Source: Microbacterium sp. VKM Ac-2870
GTDB taxonomy: Bacteria; Actinomycetota; Actinomycetes; Actinomycetales; Microbacteriaceae
DNA length: 64,000 nt
Direction: 5' to 3'
NCBI RefSeq assembly: GCF_015350795.1
Contig: NZ_JADKSH010000003.1
Coordinates: forward strand, 1-64,000
In this document: piece after piece, positions 35,801 to 44,532 of the stretch
Layout: every line of letters starts with the position of its first letter
How positions within the stretch are numbered: the stretch's first letter is position 1
Notes under the pieces: model-generated
What the model was told of the DNA's origin: nothing
Databases searched by the model: none
Seen by the model: the letters and a program-made list of their open reading frames with translations, nothing else
Program-made: the position numbers and the translations under genes

Positions 35801-36556
35801 CTCGGCCGGCCCCGTCGCGCAGTTGAGGCCGATCGCATCGACGCCGAGCGGCTCCAGCGCCGTGAGCGCCGCGCCGATCTCCGACCCCATCAGCATGGTG
35901 CCGGTGGTTTCGACGGTCACCTCGACGAAGATCGGCAACCGGATGCCGCGGGCTACGATCGCCTGCTTGCACCCGTTGACCGCGGCCTTGGTCTGCAGGA
36001 GGTCCTGGCTGGTCTCGACGAGGAACGCGTCGGCGCCGCCGTCGATGAGGCCCTCGGCCTGCAGCGCGAAAGTCTCCTTCAGGTGGGCGTAGGTCGTGTG
36101 CCCGAGGCTCGGCAGCTTGGTGCCGGGCCCCATTGAGCCGAGCACCCAGCGCATGCGCCCATCAGCGGCTTCCGCCATCTCGGCACGCTCGCGCGCGATC
36201 CGGGCTCCGGCCGCAGCGAGCTCGGTGATGCGGTCGTCTATGCCGTAGTCGGAAAGGTTCGACCAGTTCGCCCCGAACGTGTTCGTCTCCACGGCATCCA
36301 CGCCGACGGCGAAGTACGCGTCGTGGATCGCGCCGACGACGTCCGGGCGCGTGACATTGAGGATCTCGTTGCACCCCTCGAGCCCCTGGAAGTCAGTGTC
36401 GATCTGCAGGTCGTGACGCTGCAGCATGGTTCCCATGGCGCCGTCGGCGATGACGACGCGCTCGGCGAGAGCGTCGAGCAGGGCCTGGGCTCGACGCGAC
36501 CGTCCGACACCGTCGATGTCGAGCGCGAACCGGGGCGGAGCGGGAGAGTCGGGCAC
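32882..36556 (-). CDS. metH: Cobalamin-dependent methionine synthase
   Basis: 1224 residues, all four modules present: homocysteine-binding barrel with zinc ligands NCAT (about 245) and GGCC (310-311), folate-binding barrel (about 355-620), B12-binding domain with DVHDIGKN (about 774-781, the DxHxxG cobalt ligand) and the SAM-dependent reactivation domain at the C-terminus (RFSLGYPACPD). It methylates homocysteine from methyltetrahydrofolate in the cytoplasm. GTG 36556 is leaderless (TAGAAT, six bases), which leaves no room for a cobalamin riboswitch. Divergent from menC. Confidence 0.95.
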   Translation of the reverse strand: MPDSPAPPRFALDIDGVGRSRRAQALLDALAERVVIADGAMGTMLQRHDLQIDTDFQGLEGCNEILNVTRPDVVGAIHDAYFAVGVDAVETNTFGANWSNLSDYGIDDRITELAAAGARIARERAEMAEAADGRMRWVLGSMGPGTKLPSLGHTTYAHLKETFALQAEGLIDGGADAFLVETSQDLLQTKAAVNGCKQAIVARGIRLPIFVEVTVETTGTMLMGSEIGAALTALEPLGVDAIGLNCATGPAEMSEHLRHLSTHSSVTIACMPNAGLPVLTADGAHYPLTPAELATAHEQFVREFGLGLIGGCCGTTPEHLAAVVERLGSSPVGERAPEAPVETPLAIAHEPGVASLYQHVPFQQDASYLAIGERTNANGSKAFREAMLEGRWDDCVEIARNQTRVGAHVLDVCVDYVGRDGVADIREVVSRFASASTLPLVIDSTEPAVIQAGLELIGGRPVVNSVNYEDGDGAASRFGRIMPLVKEHGTAVVALTIDEQGQARTAEDKVRIASRLVDELVGTWGMRVEDIIVDCLTFPIATGQEETRRDAIETIEAIRGLVAKYPGINTTLGVSNVSFGLNPAARSVLNSVFLHEATQAGLTSGIIDAAKIVPLASLAEEQRKVALDLVWDRREWDADGNLTYDPLATMLDLFAGVDTAALRDQRAAELAALPVGERLERRIIDGELKGLEADLDLARAGSADALALTPLQIINDHLLEGMKIVGERFGSGQMQLPFVLQSAEVMKTAVALLEPHMEKTDEAGKGTIVLATVRGDVHDIGKNLVDIILTNNGYTVINLGIKQPIADIIAAAEEHNADVIGMSGLLVKSTVVMKENLQELSARGLGTRWPVILGGAALTRAYVEQDLAELFDGEVRYAKDAFEGLALMEPLVRIARGEAPDAVGLPPLKKRIHTAGSRLTLTEPEAMPARSDVASDNPVPAPPFWGTRIVRGIALADYAAFLDERATFMGQWGLKPGRGEDALSYEQLVDSEGRPRLRYWLDRILGERMLDASVAYGYFPVVSDGDDIVVLHHGDDPTGLLGKAGLLAPDGGSEGALGTDRLRFHFPRQRRDRHLNLADFVRPRESGQVDVMPVQLVTAGAAIDAVTAKMFAEDRYRDYYELNGLVMQLTESLAEFWHARIRAELGFSDEDPRDTAGLFKLEYRGARFSLGYPACPDMEDRRKVVELLRPERMGVELSDELQLHPEQSTDAFVFHHPEAKYFSV

Positions 36557-36622
36557 CGCCCGATTCTACGGGCGCCGATCGCGCGCGCCCACGGCGAGAC
36601 GAGGTCGGGCCAGGATGGACCC

Positions 36623-37600
36623 ATGACCCTGCCTTCTCTTGGAGACCTGATCGCTGCGGCGCACATCGTCTCGCTCCCCCTGGTCACGCGATTCCGCGGT
36701 GTGGAGCATCGGGAGGCCGTGCTGTTCAAGGGCCCCGAGGGGTGGACGGAGTTCTCGCCCTTCCTCGAGTATGAAGACGCCGAGGCGTCCGTGTGGCTCT
36801 CCGCGGCGATCGACTTCGGCTGGCGGCGGCAACCCGATCCGGTGCGCGATCGGGTGCCGGTGAACGCGACAGTCCCCGCCGTCGACGCCGCCGATGTTCC
36901 TGGAGTGCTCGCCCGTTTCGACGGATGCCGCACCGCGAAGGTGAAGGTCGCCGAACGCGGGCAGACCCTCGCCGATGATGTGGCGCGGGTACGTGCGGTG
37001 CGGGCGGTCATGGGCCCGGAGGGGCGCGTTCGCGTCGACGCGAACGGCGGATGGAACGTCGATGAGGCGGAGCACGCGGTGCACGCCCTCGCAGAGTTCG
37101 ACCTGGAGTATCTCGAGCAGCCCTGTGCCGATGTCGAGGAACTGGCCGAACTGCGGGCACGCATCGCCGACTGGGACATCCCCCTCGCCGCAGACGAGTC
37201 GGTGCGCAAGGCCGCCGATCCCCTCGCTGTCGCGCGGGCGGGGGCGGCCGACCTGCTGGTCGTGAAAGCCCAGCCGCTCGGCGGCGTCGCGCGCGCGCTG
37301 GCGATCGTCGACGAGGCGGGGCTTCCCGCTGTGGTCTCCAGCGCGCTCGATACGAGCATCGGCCTCTCGATGGGCGTGGCCCTCGCTGCGGCGCTCCCCG
37401 ACCTCCCCTACGACTGCGGACTCGGTACGGCGTCGCTGCTGGCCGCCGACGTCACGGCGCGGCCGCTGCGGCCGGTGGGCGGAATGCTGCCCGTGGGTCG
37501 GATCGAGCCGGATGCCGCGCTCCTTACGCGCCACGCGGCATCTCCCGAACGCCGTGCGTGGTGGCTGGAGCGTCTGGAGCGGAGCGCCGCGTTGCTCTAG
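36623..37600 (+). CDS. menC: o-Succinylbenzoate synthase
   Basis: 325 residues, enolase superfamily, short actinobacterial MenC type. The catalytic lysine is in TAKVKVAE (about 115-122), metal ligands in RVDANGGWN (Asp about 143), EQPC (about 171) and AADESVRK (about 194), and a second lysine in LLVVKAQPLGG (about 217). It dehydrates SHCHC to o-succinylbenzoate. It lies 9.5 kb from menB, apart from the rest of the men genes. CAGGAT lies six bases before ATG 36623. Confidence 0.9.
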   Translation: MTLPSLGDLIAAAHIVSLPLVTRFRGVEHREAVLFKGPEGWTEFSPFLEYEDAEASVWLSAAIDFGWRRQPDPVRDRVPVNATVPAVDAADVPGVLARFDGCRTAKVKVAERGQTLADDVARVRAVRAVMGPEGRVRVDANGGWNVDEAEHAVHALAEFDLEYLEQPCADVEELAELRARIADWDIPLAADESVRKAADPLAVARAGAADLLVVKAQPLGGVARALAIVDEAGLPAVVSSALDTSIGLSMGVALAAALPDLPYDCGLGTASLLAADVTARPLRPVGGMLPVGRIEPDAALLTRHAASPERRAWWLERLERSAALL

Positions 37601-37633
37601 GCGTTCGCTGTGGCCGCGCCGGTGCGACGACGG

Positions 37634-38302
37634 TCAGGCGGGGCGGCGAAAGGCGGTCTCGCCGCCCGATGCCACAAGCACGGGAACCAGCGCGTCGAGA
37701 CGAACGCGCAACACCTCGGTGACCTCTTCGGCTCGCAGCCCCTGCAGCATGGCGGTCGTGCAGCACTCGTTCGACACGTCCAGCAGGATGCGCGCCGCTT
37801 CTGCCACCGGCAACCGCAGAGTCAACCCGTAGGTGGCGATGATGTGGGTGAGAAAGCCTTCGATGCGATCGAGCACTCGTCGTTGCAGGGTCAGGAAGGC
37901 CTCAGCCAGGCGCGGATCACGAAGCGCCTGAACTCGGATCTCGGTGAGCAGGTGAGGATCCATCCCCTCGCCGAACGGCGCGCCCAGGTGCCCGACCAGG
38001 TCGGAGATGTCGACGAGACCGTCTGGCGTCAGCCGCTGTACGCGACTCGCCACGGCATCCATTTTGGCGTCGGAAAGCCGCGTCACGAGCGCGAGGAACA
38101 GCTCGTCCTTCGACTCGAAGTTGGAGTAGAAGGCGCCACGGGTGAACCCCGCACGTTCGCAGATCACTTCGACGGATGCGGCATCCATACCGACCTCCGC
38201 GAAGACGTCGTGGGCCGCGTCGAGCAGGCGTGCACGCGTCTGCTCGCGGCGCTGGCTGGGCGGGCGGGTACCGTCGGTGCGCTCGGCGGCGTCCGTCATC
38301 AT
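37634..38302 (-). CDS. TetR-family repressor of the MMPL operon
   Basis: 222 residues. HTH region TRARLLDAAHDVFAEVGMDAASVE...GFTRGAFYSNFESKDELF (about 20-67) is canonical AcrR/TetR. The C-terminal ligand domain is unassigned. It is transcribed away from the MMPL gene, and the space between holds two tandem GATACA-N4-TGTATC palindromes, so it very likely represses the export operon and itself. The first two codons are ATG ATG; GGGAGGG fits the second (38299) slightly better. Confidence 0.88.
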   Translation of the reverse strand: MMTDAAERTDGTRPPSQRREQTRARLLDAAHDVFAEVGMDAASVEVICERAGFTRGAFYSNFESKDELFLALVTRLSDAKMDAVASRVQRLTPDGLVDISDLVGHLGAPFGEGMDPHLLTEIRVQALRDPRLAEAFLTLQRRVLDRIEGFLTHIIATYGLTLRLPVAEAARILLDVSNECCTTAMLQGLRAEEVTEVLRVRLDALVPVLVASGGETAFRRPA

Positions 38303-38391
38303 GCCCTCCCTTCTTCGGTGGGCGACGGCGATTTTCGCCGGCCCTCAGTTTCACATCCACTGTTCAGGATTGCGAGCACTTCTGCTCTTAG

Positions 38392-38424
38392 GATACATCT
38401 GTGTATCGGATACAGCGGTGTATC
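38392..38424. promoter_or_regulatory. Double TetR operator between the repressor and the MMPL operon
   Basis: Two palindromes, GATACATCTGTGTATC (38392-38407) and GATACAGCGGTGTATC (38409-38424), with arms GATACA/TGTATC and four-base centres, spaced 17 bp centre to centre. Two repressor dimers could bind almost the same side of the helix. The site lies 48 bases before the MMPL start. Confidence 0.85.
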
Positions 38425-38472
38425 GGAACGTCCTTATCCGTCATTTCCCAGATCGCCTGAACCGGAGCACCC

Positions 38473-41370
38473 GTGTCCACTCTCCTGTACTCGCTCGGCC
38501 GCTGGTCGTACCGTCACTCGTGGCGCGTCCTCACGTCGTGGCTGCTGCTGTTCGCCGTCGTCGGAGGCTCGGTGGGCGTGGGCATCGCCACCGGTGCGAT
38601 CAAAGGCTTCGACAACGCCTTCACCATCCCCGGCACCGAGGGTCAGGAGGGAATCGAGCTCCTCAACCGCACGTTCCCGCAGGCCAGCGGCACGAGCGCG
38701 CAGTACGTCATCGTCGCCGCGCCCGGGGCGCGGGTCGACCAGGAGCCCTACACCGACCAGATCGCCTCCGCCATCACGAAGCTCGAGGGACTGGACGGCG
38801 TGCTCGCCGTCACCGATCCGTTCGACAAGATGGTGTCGGGCATGGTGAGCGACGACGGGCAGGCAGCTCTGCTACGCCTGCAGTTCAAGGGCACCAGCAC
38901 GGAGGTGCCCGCCGCCACCAAGACCAGTCTTCAGGACGAAGCCACGACTCTCGGCACCGCCCTGCCCGCGGGGTCGCAGGTGGTGGTCGGCGGCGACCTC
39001 TTCTCCACCTCCCTGCCCGGCCTTTCACTCGTCGAAGTCGTGGGCGTGCTGATCGCCCTCTTCGTGCTCATCGTGACGTTCCGCTCATTGGCGGTCGCGT
39101 GGTTCCCCTTGGTCAGCGCGCTGATCGGCGTGATCCTCTCGATCACGCTGATCTATGCGGCGACCGCCTTCGCGGCCGTCTCGTCGACGACCCCGATGCT
39201 CGCGATCATGCTGGGGCTCGCGGTCGGCATCGACTATGCGCTGTTCATCGTCGCCCGACATCAAGACCAAGTACGCGCCGGAATGCCTCCCGAAGAGTCA
39301 GCGGCGCGGGCGACTGGGACCGCTGGCTCGGCCGTGCTGTTCGCCGGCGTCACCGTGCTCATCGCGCTCATCGGACTGGGCTTCGCCGGCATCCCCTTCC
39401 TCACGACGATGGGTATCGCCGCCGCCGGCGCGGTCGCGGTCGCGGTCTGTGTCGCCGTGACGCTGACGCCCGCCCTCCTCGGCTTCGCCAAGGAGCGGGT
39501 CGCCGGATGGAAGCCGCGAATGAAGCGGGGCACCGCCGTCGGTCTCCGCCGCTCACGCGCAGCCGCCGCAGACGCGGCGCTGGCAACGGATGCCACCGAC
39601 GACACCGATACGGCCGTGCCGGTGGCCGTGAAGAAGACCAACCGCTGGGTCATGCTCGTCACACGGCATCCGGTGGTCACCACACTGGCGGTCATCATCA
39701 CGCTCGGCATCGTCGCGATCCCCGCGGCCAGCCTGCAGCTGGCTTTGCCGAACGCGGGCATGCAGCCCACCTCCAGCCAGGCTCGCCACGCGTACGACCT
39801 CACTGCCGATCACTTCGGTCCGGGTTCGAACGGCCCGCTCATCCTCACCGGCACCATCGTCACCTCCACCGATCCCCTCACGCTCATGGCCGATCTCAAG
39901 GCTGACGTCGAGAAGATCCCCGGCGTCAAGGAGGTCGCCCTGGCGACTCCGAACCAGACCGCCGACACGGGGCTCGTGCAGATCGTGCCGACGACTGCGC
40001 CTGATTCGCCCGAGACCGCCCAGCTCGTGCGCGAGCTTCGCGCCCACCACGACGAGTGGCTGTCGAAGTACGGCATCGACCTCAAGGTGACCGGCTTCAC
40101 GGCCATCGCGATCGACATCTCCGACCGCCTGGGCGCTGCTCTGCTGCCGTTCGGACTGTTCGTGGTCGGCCTGTCGTTCGTGCTGCTCATGATCGTGTTC
40201 CGTTCGATCTGGGTGCCGCTGAAGGCGACGCTCGGCTACCTCCTCTCGATCCTCGCCGCGTTCGGCGTGGTCGCCGCGGTGTTCGAATGGGGATGGCTCG
40301 CCGACGCACTGCACGTGGCGCGCACCGGCCCGGTGATCTCCTTCATGCCGATCATCCTCATGGGCGTGTTGTTCGGCCTTGCCATGGACTACGAGGTGTT
40401 CCTCGTCTCGCGGATGCGCGAAGACTTCGTCCACGCTCGACGCGCGCGCGGCGGACGTGCCGGGCGCGAAACGGCGGTCGCGGCCGTGCGCAGCGGCTTC
40501 ACGGCCTCGGCACGCGTGGTCAGCGCCGCAGCCGTCATCATGTTCGCCGTCTTCGCCGCCTTCGTTCCCGAGGGCGACACCGCGATCAAGCCGATCGCTC
40601 TCGGGCTCGCTGTCGGCATCGCCGTCGACGCCTTCCTCGTCCGCATGACCTTGGGCCCGGCGATCATGGCGCTCCTCGGCGACAAGGCGTGGTGGATGCC
40701 GAGGTGGCTCGACCGTCTGCTGCCCCACTTCGACATCGAGGGCGAGGCCGTCGAGCGCGAGGTCGCGCTGAAGTCGTGGCCCGAGCCCGACTACGGCGGC
40801 GCGCTCGCGGCCGACGACCTCGGCGTGCGCGTCGAGGGCGGCGCCGGCATCGGCGAGGTCGATCTGTTCCGCGGCGCGACCGTGCGCCTCGAACAGGGCG
40901 GCACGCTGCTGGTCACGGCGTCAGACCCCCGCGGCGGGCGCGCGTTCGTCCTGACGGTCGCCGGACGGATCGATCCCAGCGAGGGAAGACTGCGCGTCGC
41001 CGGACACCTCCTGCCCGGTCGGGCCGCGTGGGTACGCGCCCACGTCGGCGTCGCTCTGCTGGACGGTGCCGCGGCCCCCCTCACGGAACTGCGCCGCGCG
41101 CTGTCCGGCGGAACGACGCTCGTCGCGATCGACGGCCTCGACACCCTCACCGGCGCCGACCGCGATCAGGCCTCCGGACTGCTGCGCGATGCGACCGAAC
41201 GAGCGGCCGCCCGCACGGGCGCACGCGCCCACCCGCTCACCATCGTCGCATCGGCCCGACGCGACGGCCCCGCACTCGACATCCTCGCCGACGCCCATCG
41301 CCCGCACGTGACCGCACTCGCGCTCGCCACGGGTACCGCCGACTCTCCCACGCAGGTGATCTCCGCATGA
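38473..41370 (+). CDS. MMPL/RND-type exporter with a degenerate ABC-ATPase-like C-terminal tail
   Basis: 965 residues. Residues 1-740 are an MMPL transporter: twelve membrane helices in two halves, each after a large extracytoplasmic loop, with the GLAVGIDYALF motif near 250 and GLAMDYEVFLVSRM near 636 (proton-relay aspartates). Residues 768-965 look like an ABC ATPase that has lost its catalytic motifs: a strand order with VEGGAGIGEVDLF, DPRGGRAFVLTVAGRIDPSEG in place of Walker A, and LVAIDGLDTLTGAD in place of Walker B. Substrate likely a lipid or drug. GTG 38473 has GGAG upstream. Coupled to the YhgE gene. Confidence 0.87.
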   Translation: MSTLLYSLGRWSYRHSWRVLTSWLLLFAVVGGSVGVGIATGAIKGFDNAFTIPGTEGQEGIELLNRTFPQASGTSAQYVIVAAPGARVDQEPYTDQIASAITKLEGLDGVLAVTDPFDKMVSGMVSDDGQAALLRLQFKGTSTEVPAATKTSLQDEATTLGTALPAGSQVVVGGDLFSTSLPGLSLVEVVGVLIALFVLIVTFRSLAVAWFPLVSALIGVILSITLIYAATAFAAVSSTTPMLAIMLGLAVGIDYALFIVARHQDQVRAGMPPEESAARATGTAGSAVLFAGVTVLIALIGLGFAGIPFLTTMGIAAAGAVAVAVCVAVTLTPALLGFAKERVAGWKPRMKRGTAVGLRRSRAAAADAALATDATDDTDTAVPVAVKKTNRWVMLVTRHPVVTTLAVIITLGIVAIPAASLQLALPNAGMQPTSSQARHAYDLTADHFGPGSNGPLILTGTIVTSTDPLTLMADLKADVEKIPGVKEVALATPNQTADTGLVQIVPTTAPDSPETAQLVRELRAHHDEWLSKYGIDLKVTGFTAIAIDISDRLGAALLPFGLFVVGLSFVLLMIVFRSIWVPLKATLGYLLSILAAFGVVAAVFEWGWLADALHVARTGPVISFMPIILMGVLFGLAMDYEVFLVSRMREDFVHARRARGGRAGRETAVAAVRSGFTASARVVSAAAVIMFAVFAAFVPEGDTAIKPIALGLAVGIAVDAFLVRMTLGPAIMALLGDKAWWMPRWLDRLLPHFDIEGEAVEREVALKSWPEPDYGGALAADDLGVRVEGGAGIGEVDLFRGATVRLEQGGTLLVTASDPRGGRAFVLTVAGRIDPSEGRLRVAGHLLPGRAAWVRAHVGVALLDGAAAPLTELRRALSGGTTLVAIDGLDTLTGADRDQASGLLRDATERAAARTGARAHPLTIVASARRDGPALDILADAHRPHVTALALATGTADSPTQVISA

Positions 41371-43328
41371 CTCTCTCCCTCGAACGCGCCCGCTCCCGAC
41401 GGCCGGTGACCTGGCTGACGATCGTCGGCGTCCTGTTGCTACCCGTCGTGATCGGCGGAATCCTCATCGCCGCGCTCTACAACCCGACCGATCGACTCGG
41501 GAACGTCCGCGCCGCCATCGTCAACAACGACACCCCCGTGCAGATCAACGGTCAGACCGCGCCCCTCGGGCGTCAGCTCACGGCGGGGCTGGTCCAGGGG
41601 TCCGACCAGATCCCGAGCAATCTCGACTGGGTGATCTCCAACGACAGCGACGCCGCCGCCGGGCTCGCCTCAGGCAAGTACGACGCCGTCATCACCATCC
41701 CGGAGAACTTCTCCGCGGCCGCGACCTCCACCGCGCCCGGCAAGTCGCCCGAGAAAGCGACGATCCGGGTGCAGACGGCGCCGGACGGGCGCGTCGTCGA
41801 CGGCGCCATCACCGCCACCATCACGCAGACGGCGGCATCGGTGTTCGGCAGCGCCGTCTCGGAGCAGTACCTCACGAACGTGCTCATGGGCTTCACCACG
41901 CTGCACGACCAGCTCGGTCAGGCCGCCAGTGGAGCCGATCAGCTCGCCAACGGCGCGCAGCAGGCGGCGACCGGTGCCGCACAATTGCCGAGCGGCGCGA
42001 CGGCGCTGGCGTCGGGCGCGGGTCAGCTGGGCAGTGGGGCGAGCCAGCTGTCGTCGGGCCTGGACAAGCTCTCGACCGGCGCCCGCGATTCCGCAGCAGG
42101 GGCGGGCCAGCTCGGCGATGGCCTGGGCCAGCTGTCATCGCAGTTCACGTCCACCGCGCCGAACACGCTGGGCGGCACCGTGTCGACGACCGCCGACTAC
42201 GCGTCGGCGGCGGCAGCGTCGACGCAGGCACTCGCGGCCACATACCAGGAACAGTTGAAGAACAACGCCTGCGACCCGACGGCCACGCTCCAGACGCCGA
42301 CGTGCGCCGCACTCCTCTCTCTCGCACCGGAAGTCACGAAGTCCGCTACCGACGCCGGCTACGCCGCGGCATATGCGGCGGGGGTGAAGAACCAGGCCCT
42401 CCCTGAAGCCGCCACGGGCGTCGACCAGCTCACCGCTGGCGCGCGTGGACTGCAGGCCGGTCTCGGCCAGCTCGCGAGCGGTATCGACCAAGCCGCGACC
42501 GGCGCGACCGGCCTCTCGACCGGTGCTGCGCAGCTGTCCGACGGCGCCACGCAGCTCGCGACGGGCGCGAGCCAGCTGAGCACCGGCGTCACCCAGCTCG
42601 CCACCGGTTCCAGTTCGCTGGCGACCGGGCTCGACTCGGCGGTGTCGCAGATTCCGACGTACTCACAGCAGCAGGCCGACGCCACGGCCAAGGTGGTCTC
42701 GAACCCGGTGACGGCGGAGGGCATCGGGACGAACTTGTTCGGCGCCTCGGCGATTCCACTGCTGGCCATGCTCGCGCTGTGGTTCGGTGGGCTCGGCTCG
42801 TTCGTCGCGCTCCAGGCGGTGCCGCGCTACGCACTGAGCTCACGTCGACCGTCCGTGCTCCTCGCCCTCCGCAGCCTCGCGCCCGCGGCGGGGATCGGGG
42901 CCGCCCAGGGTCTTCTCGTGGCCGGGATCGTGCAGTTCGCGGCACAGTACGACGCCGGCACCTGGTTCGCGTTCACCGGCTTGTCCGTGGTCGCCGGCAT
43001 CGCCTTCGCTGCCGTCAACCAGGCGCTGGTTGCCGTCTTCGGCGGCGCCGGCAGGTGGATCTCCACCCTCGTCGGCGTGCTCGCCGTTGCGACCGGCATC
43101 GTCTCGACAATTCCGGGCGTCTTGGCTTCCATCGCCGGTGTCCTGCCGACGATGCCCGCCTATTCGGCACTGCTCGCGACCATCACCCCGGCGTCGGGGG
43201 CGGCGGCCGGCCTGGCGGGCATGATCGTCTGGGCGGTGTTGGCGTTCCTCGCAACGACGATCGCGGTGACCCGTCGGCGCACGGCCAGTGCGCGGACTCT
43301 GCTCGCGGCATCCCCCGTCCTGGCCTGA
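41367..43328 (+). CDS. YhgE/Pip-domain membrane protein
   Basis: 653 residues. An N-terminal helix (17-37), a long extracytoplasmic region, then five or six C-terminal helices (about 455-640). The outer part has two stretches of seven-residue repeats rich in G, A, Q and L (GASQLSSG-type, about 190-260 and 350-430) that predict a long helical rod. YhgE/Pip proteins often accompany MMPL exporters and phage receptors. ATG 41367 overlaps the MMPL stop by four bases, so the two are made together. Confidence 0.88.
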   Translation: MTLSLERARSRRPVTWLTIVGVLLLPVVIGGILIAALYNPTDRLGNVRAAIVNNDTPVQINGQTAPLGRQLTAGLVQGSDQIPSNLDWVISNDSDAAAGLASGKYDAVITIPENFSAAATSTAPGKSPEKATIRVQTAPDGRVVDGAITATITQTAASVFGSAVSEQYLTNVLMGFTTLHDQLGQAASGADQLANGAQQAATGAAQLPSGATALASGAGQLGSGASQLSSGLDKLSTGARDSAAGAGQLGDGLGQLSSQFTSTAPNTLGGTVSTTADYASAAAASTQALAATYQEQLKNNACDPTATLQTPTCAALLSLAPEVTKSATDAGYAAAYAAGVKNQALPEAATGVDQLTAGARGLQAGLGQLASGIDQAATGATGLSTGAAQLSDGATQLATGASQLSTGVTQLATGSSSLATGLDSAVSQIPTYSQQQADATAKVVSNPVTAEGIGTNLFGASAIPLLAMLALWFGGLGSFVALQAVPRYALSSRRPSVLLALRSLAPAAGIGAAQGLLVAGIVQFAAQYDAGTWFAFTGLSVVAGIAFAAVNQALVAVFGGAGRWISTLVGVLAVATGIVSTIPGVLASIAGVLPTMPAYSALLATITPASGAAAGLAGMIVWAVLAFLATTIAVTRRRTASARTLLAASPVLA

Positions 43329-43343
43329 CGCCTCGCGGTCACG

Positions 43344-43387
43344 AAGACGGCTCGCCCTGCGAAATCAATCGCAGGGCGAGCCGTCTT
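43344..43387. terminator. Bidirectional terminator between the export operon and ccsB
   Basis: A perfect 19-bp stem (43344-43362 with 43369-43387, AAGACGGCTCGCCCTGCGA) and a six-base loop AATCAA, in the gap between convergent operons. Confidence 0.92.
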
Positions 43388-43435
43388 GCGTGGCGCGGAT
43401 ACCGAGACCCGCGCGAACGCGCCGGTCGCGGCGGA

Positions 43436-44503
43436 TCAGTTCAGGCCGCTGTAGACGTGCAGGCCCTTGAAGAACAGATTCACGATCGTGAAGTTGAACA
43501 TGACGGCCGCGAAGCCGATGATCGATAGCCACGCCGAGCGCGTGCCGCGCCAGCCGCGCGTCGCACGGGCATGGATGTAGCCGGCGTAGAGCACCCAGAT
43601 GACGAAGGTCCAGACTTCCTTCGTGTCGAAGCCCCAGTACCGCCCCCACGCGTCGTTGGCCCAGATCGAGCCGGCGATGAGGGTGAAGGTCCAGAAGATG
43701 AAACCGATGATCGTGAAGCGGTACGCGAGCGATTCGAGCACATCGGCCGAGGGCAGCGTGCGCAGGTATCTGGGTCCGCGCAGGCGGGGCGCGGTCTCTT
43801 GCGGGGCGTCGAGCGCGGCGATCGCCAGACGCTCGCGCCGCGTCTGCATCAGTTGGATGGCCGACAGCGCGAACGCGAGGGCGAACAGCGCGGTCGCGAG
43901 CGACGCGACGAACACGTGGATGACGAGCCAGACGCTCTTCAGCGGGTCGGACAGCGGCACGACGGCGGTATAGAACCAGATCACTGTGCCGCCGAGCAGC
44001 ACGACGACGAGCCCAGTGATGAACGTGCCGAGGAAGCGCAGATCGTACTTGAACAGCACGACCAGGTAGACGGCCATGATCAGCATCGTCCCTGTGAGGG
44101 CGAACTCGTACATGTTCGACCACGGCACACGCCCCGACGCGACGCCGCGCAGCACATCTCCGGTGACGTGGAAGAGGAAGCCGAGAACGGTCAGCGACGT
44201 GCCGATGCGGGCCCACAGGTAGCGCGTGCGCTGGGCGAGCGGAGCCTCGAGCTCAGCCTTCGCAGCCCGCTGCTCCGCGCGCATCTGATCGAGAGAGCCG
44301 TCGAGCGCGGCCGATCCCGATGCCGACACCCCGGCGACCGCACCGACGAGCTCGCGCTCCTTCGCGGCATCCTTCTGCTGGATGGCGAGGTCGGAGCGCC
44401 GACCGAGGTCGATCGCGTAGGCGATGAACGCGAGCGCGTAGATCGCCACTGCGGTCCAGACGATGAGCCGGGAGATCTGGTCGAGAGAGAGGCCGTCGGG
44501 CAT
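43436..44503 (-). CDS. ccsB: Cytochrome c biogenesis protein CcsB (CcsA family)
   Basis: 355 residues, eight membrane helices. The heme-handling WWD-type segment is SIWANDAWGRYWGFDTKEVWTF, split here around residue 270-290, with histidines on flanking helices (FLFHVTGD; LVIHVFV; GYIHARA). With ResB it carries heme out and ligates it to apocytochrome c. Start ATG 44503 has TAGACT seven bases upstream; the open frame continuing to 44821 overlaps resB. Last gene of the System II cluster. Confidence 0.92.
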   Translation of the reverse strand: MPDGLSLDQISRLIVWTAVAIYALAFIAYAIDLGRRSDLAIQQKDAAKERELVGAVAGVSASGSAALDGSLDQMRAEQRAAKAELEAPLAQRTRYLWARIGTSLTVLGFLFHVTGDVLRGVASGRVPWSNMYEFALTGTMLIMAVYLVVLFKYDLRFLGTFITGLVVVLLGGTVIWFYTAVVPLSDPLKSVWLVIHVFVASLATALFALAFALSAIQLMQTRRERLAIAALDAPQETAPRLRGPRYLRTLPSADVLESLAYRFTIIGFIFWTFTLIAGSIWANDAWGRYWGFDTKEVWTFVIWVLYAGYIHARATRGWRGTRSAWLSIIGFAAVMFNFTIVNLFFKGLHVYSGLN

Positions 44504-44532
44504 GACGTTCAGTCTACGTCGGCGCCCCGCGC

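Noticed and set aside
32909..36136. 1075-codon open frame on the + strand
   Set aside because: Entirely opposite metH, with no recognisable protein; caused by absence of stop codons in high-GC antisense.
36557..36622. Cobalamin riboswitch before metH
   Set aside because: The gap to divergent menC is 66 bases and the metH start is leaderless, so no aptamer fits.
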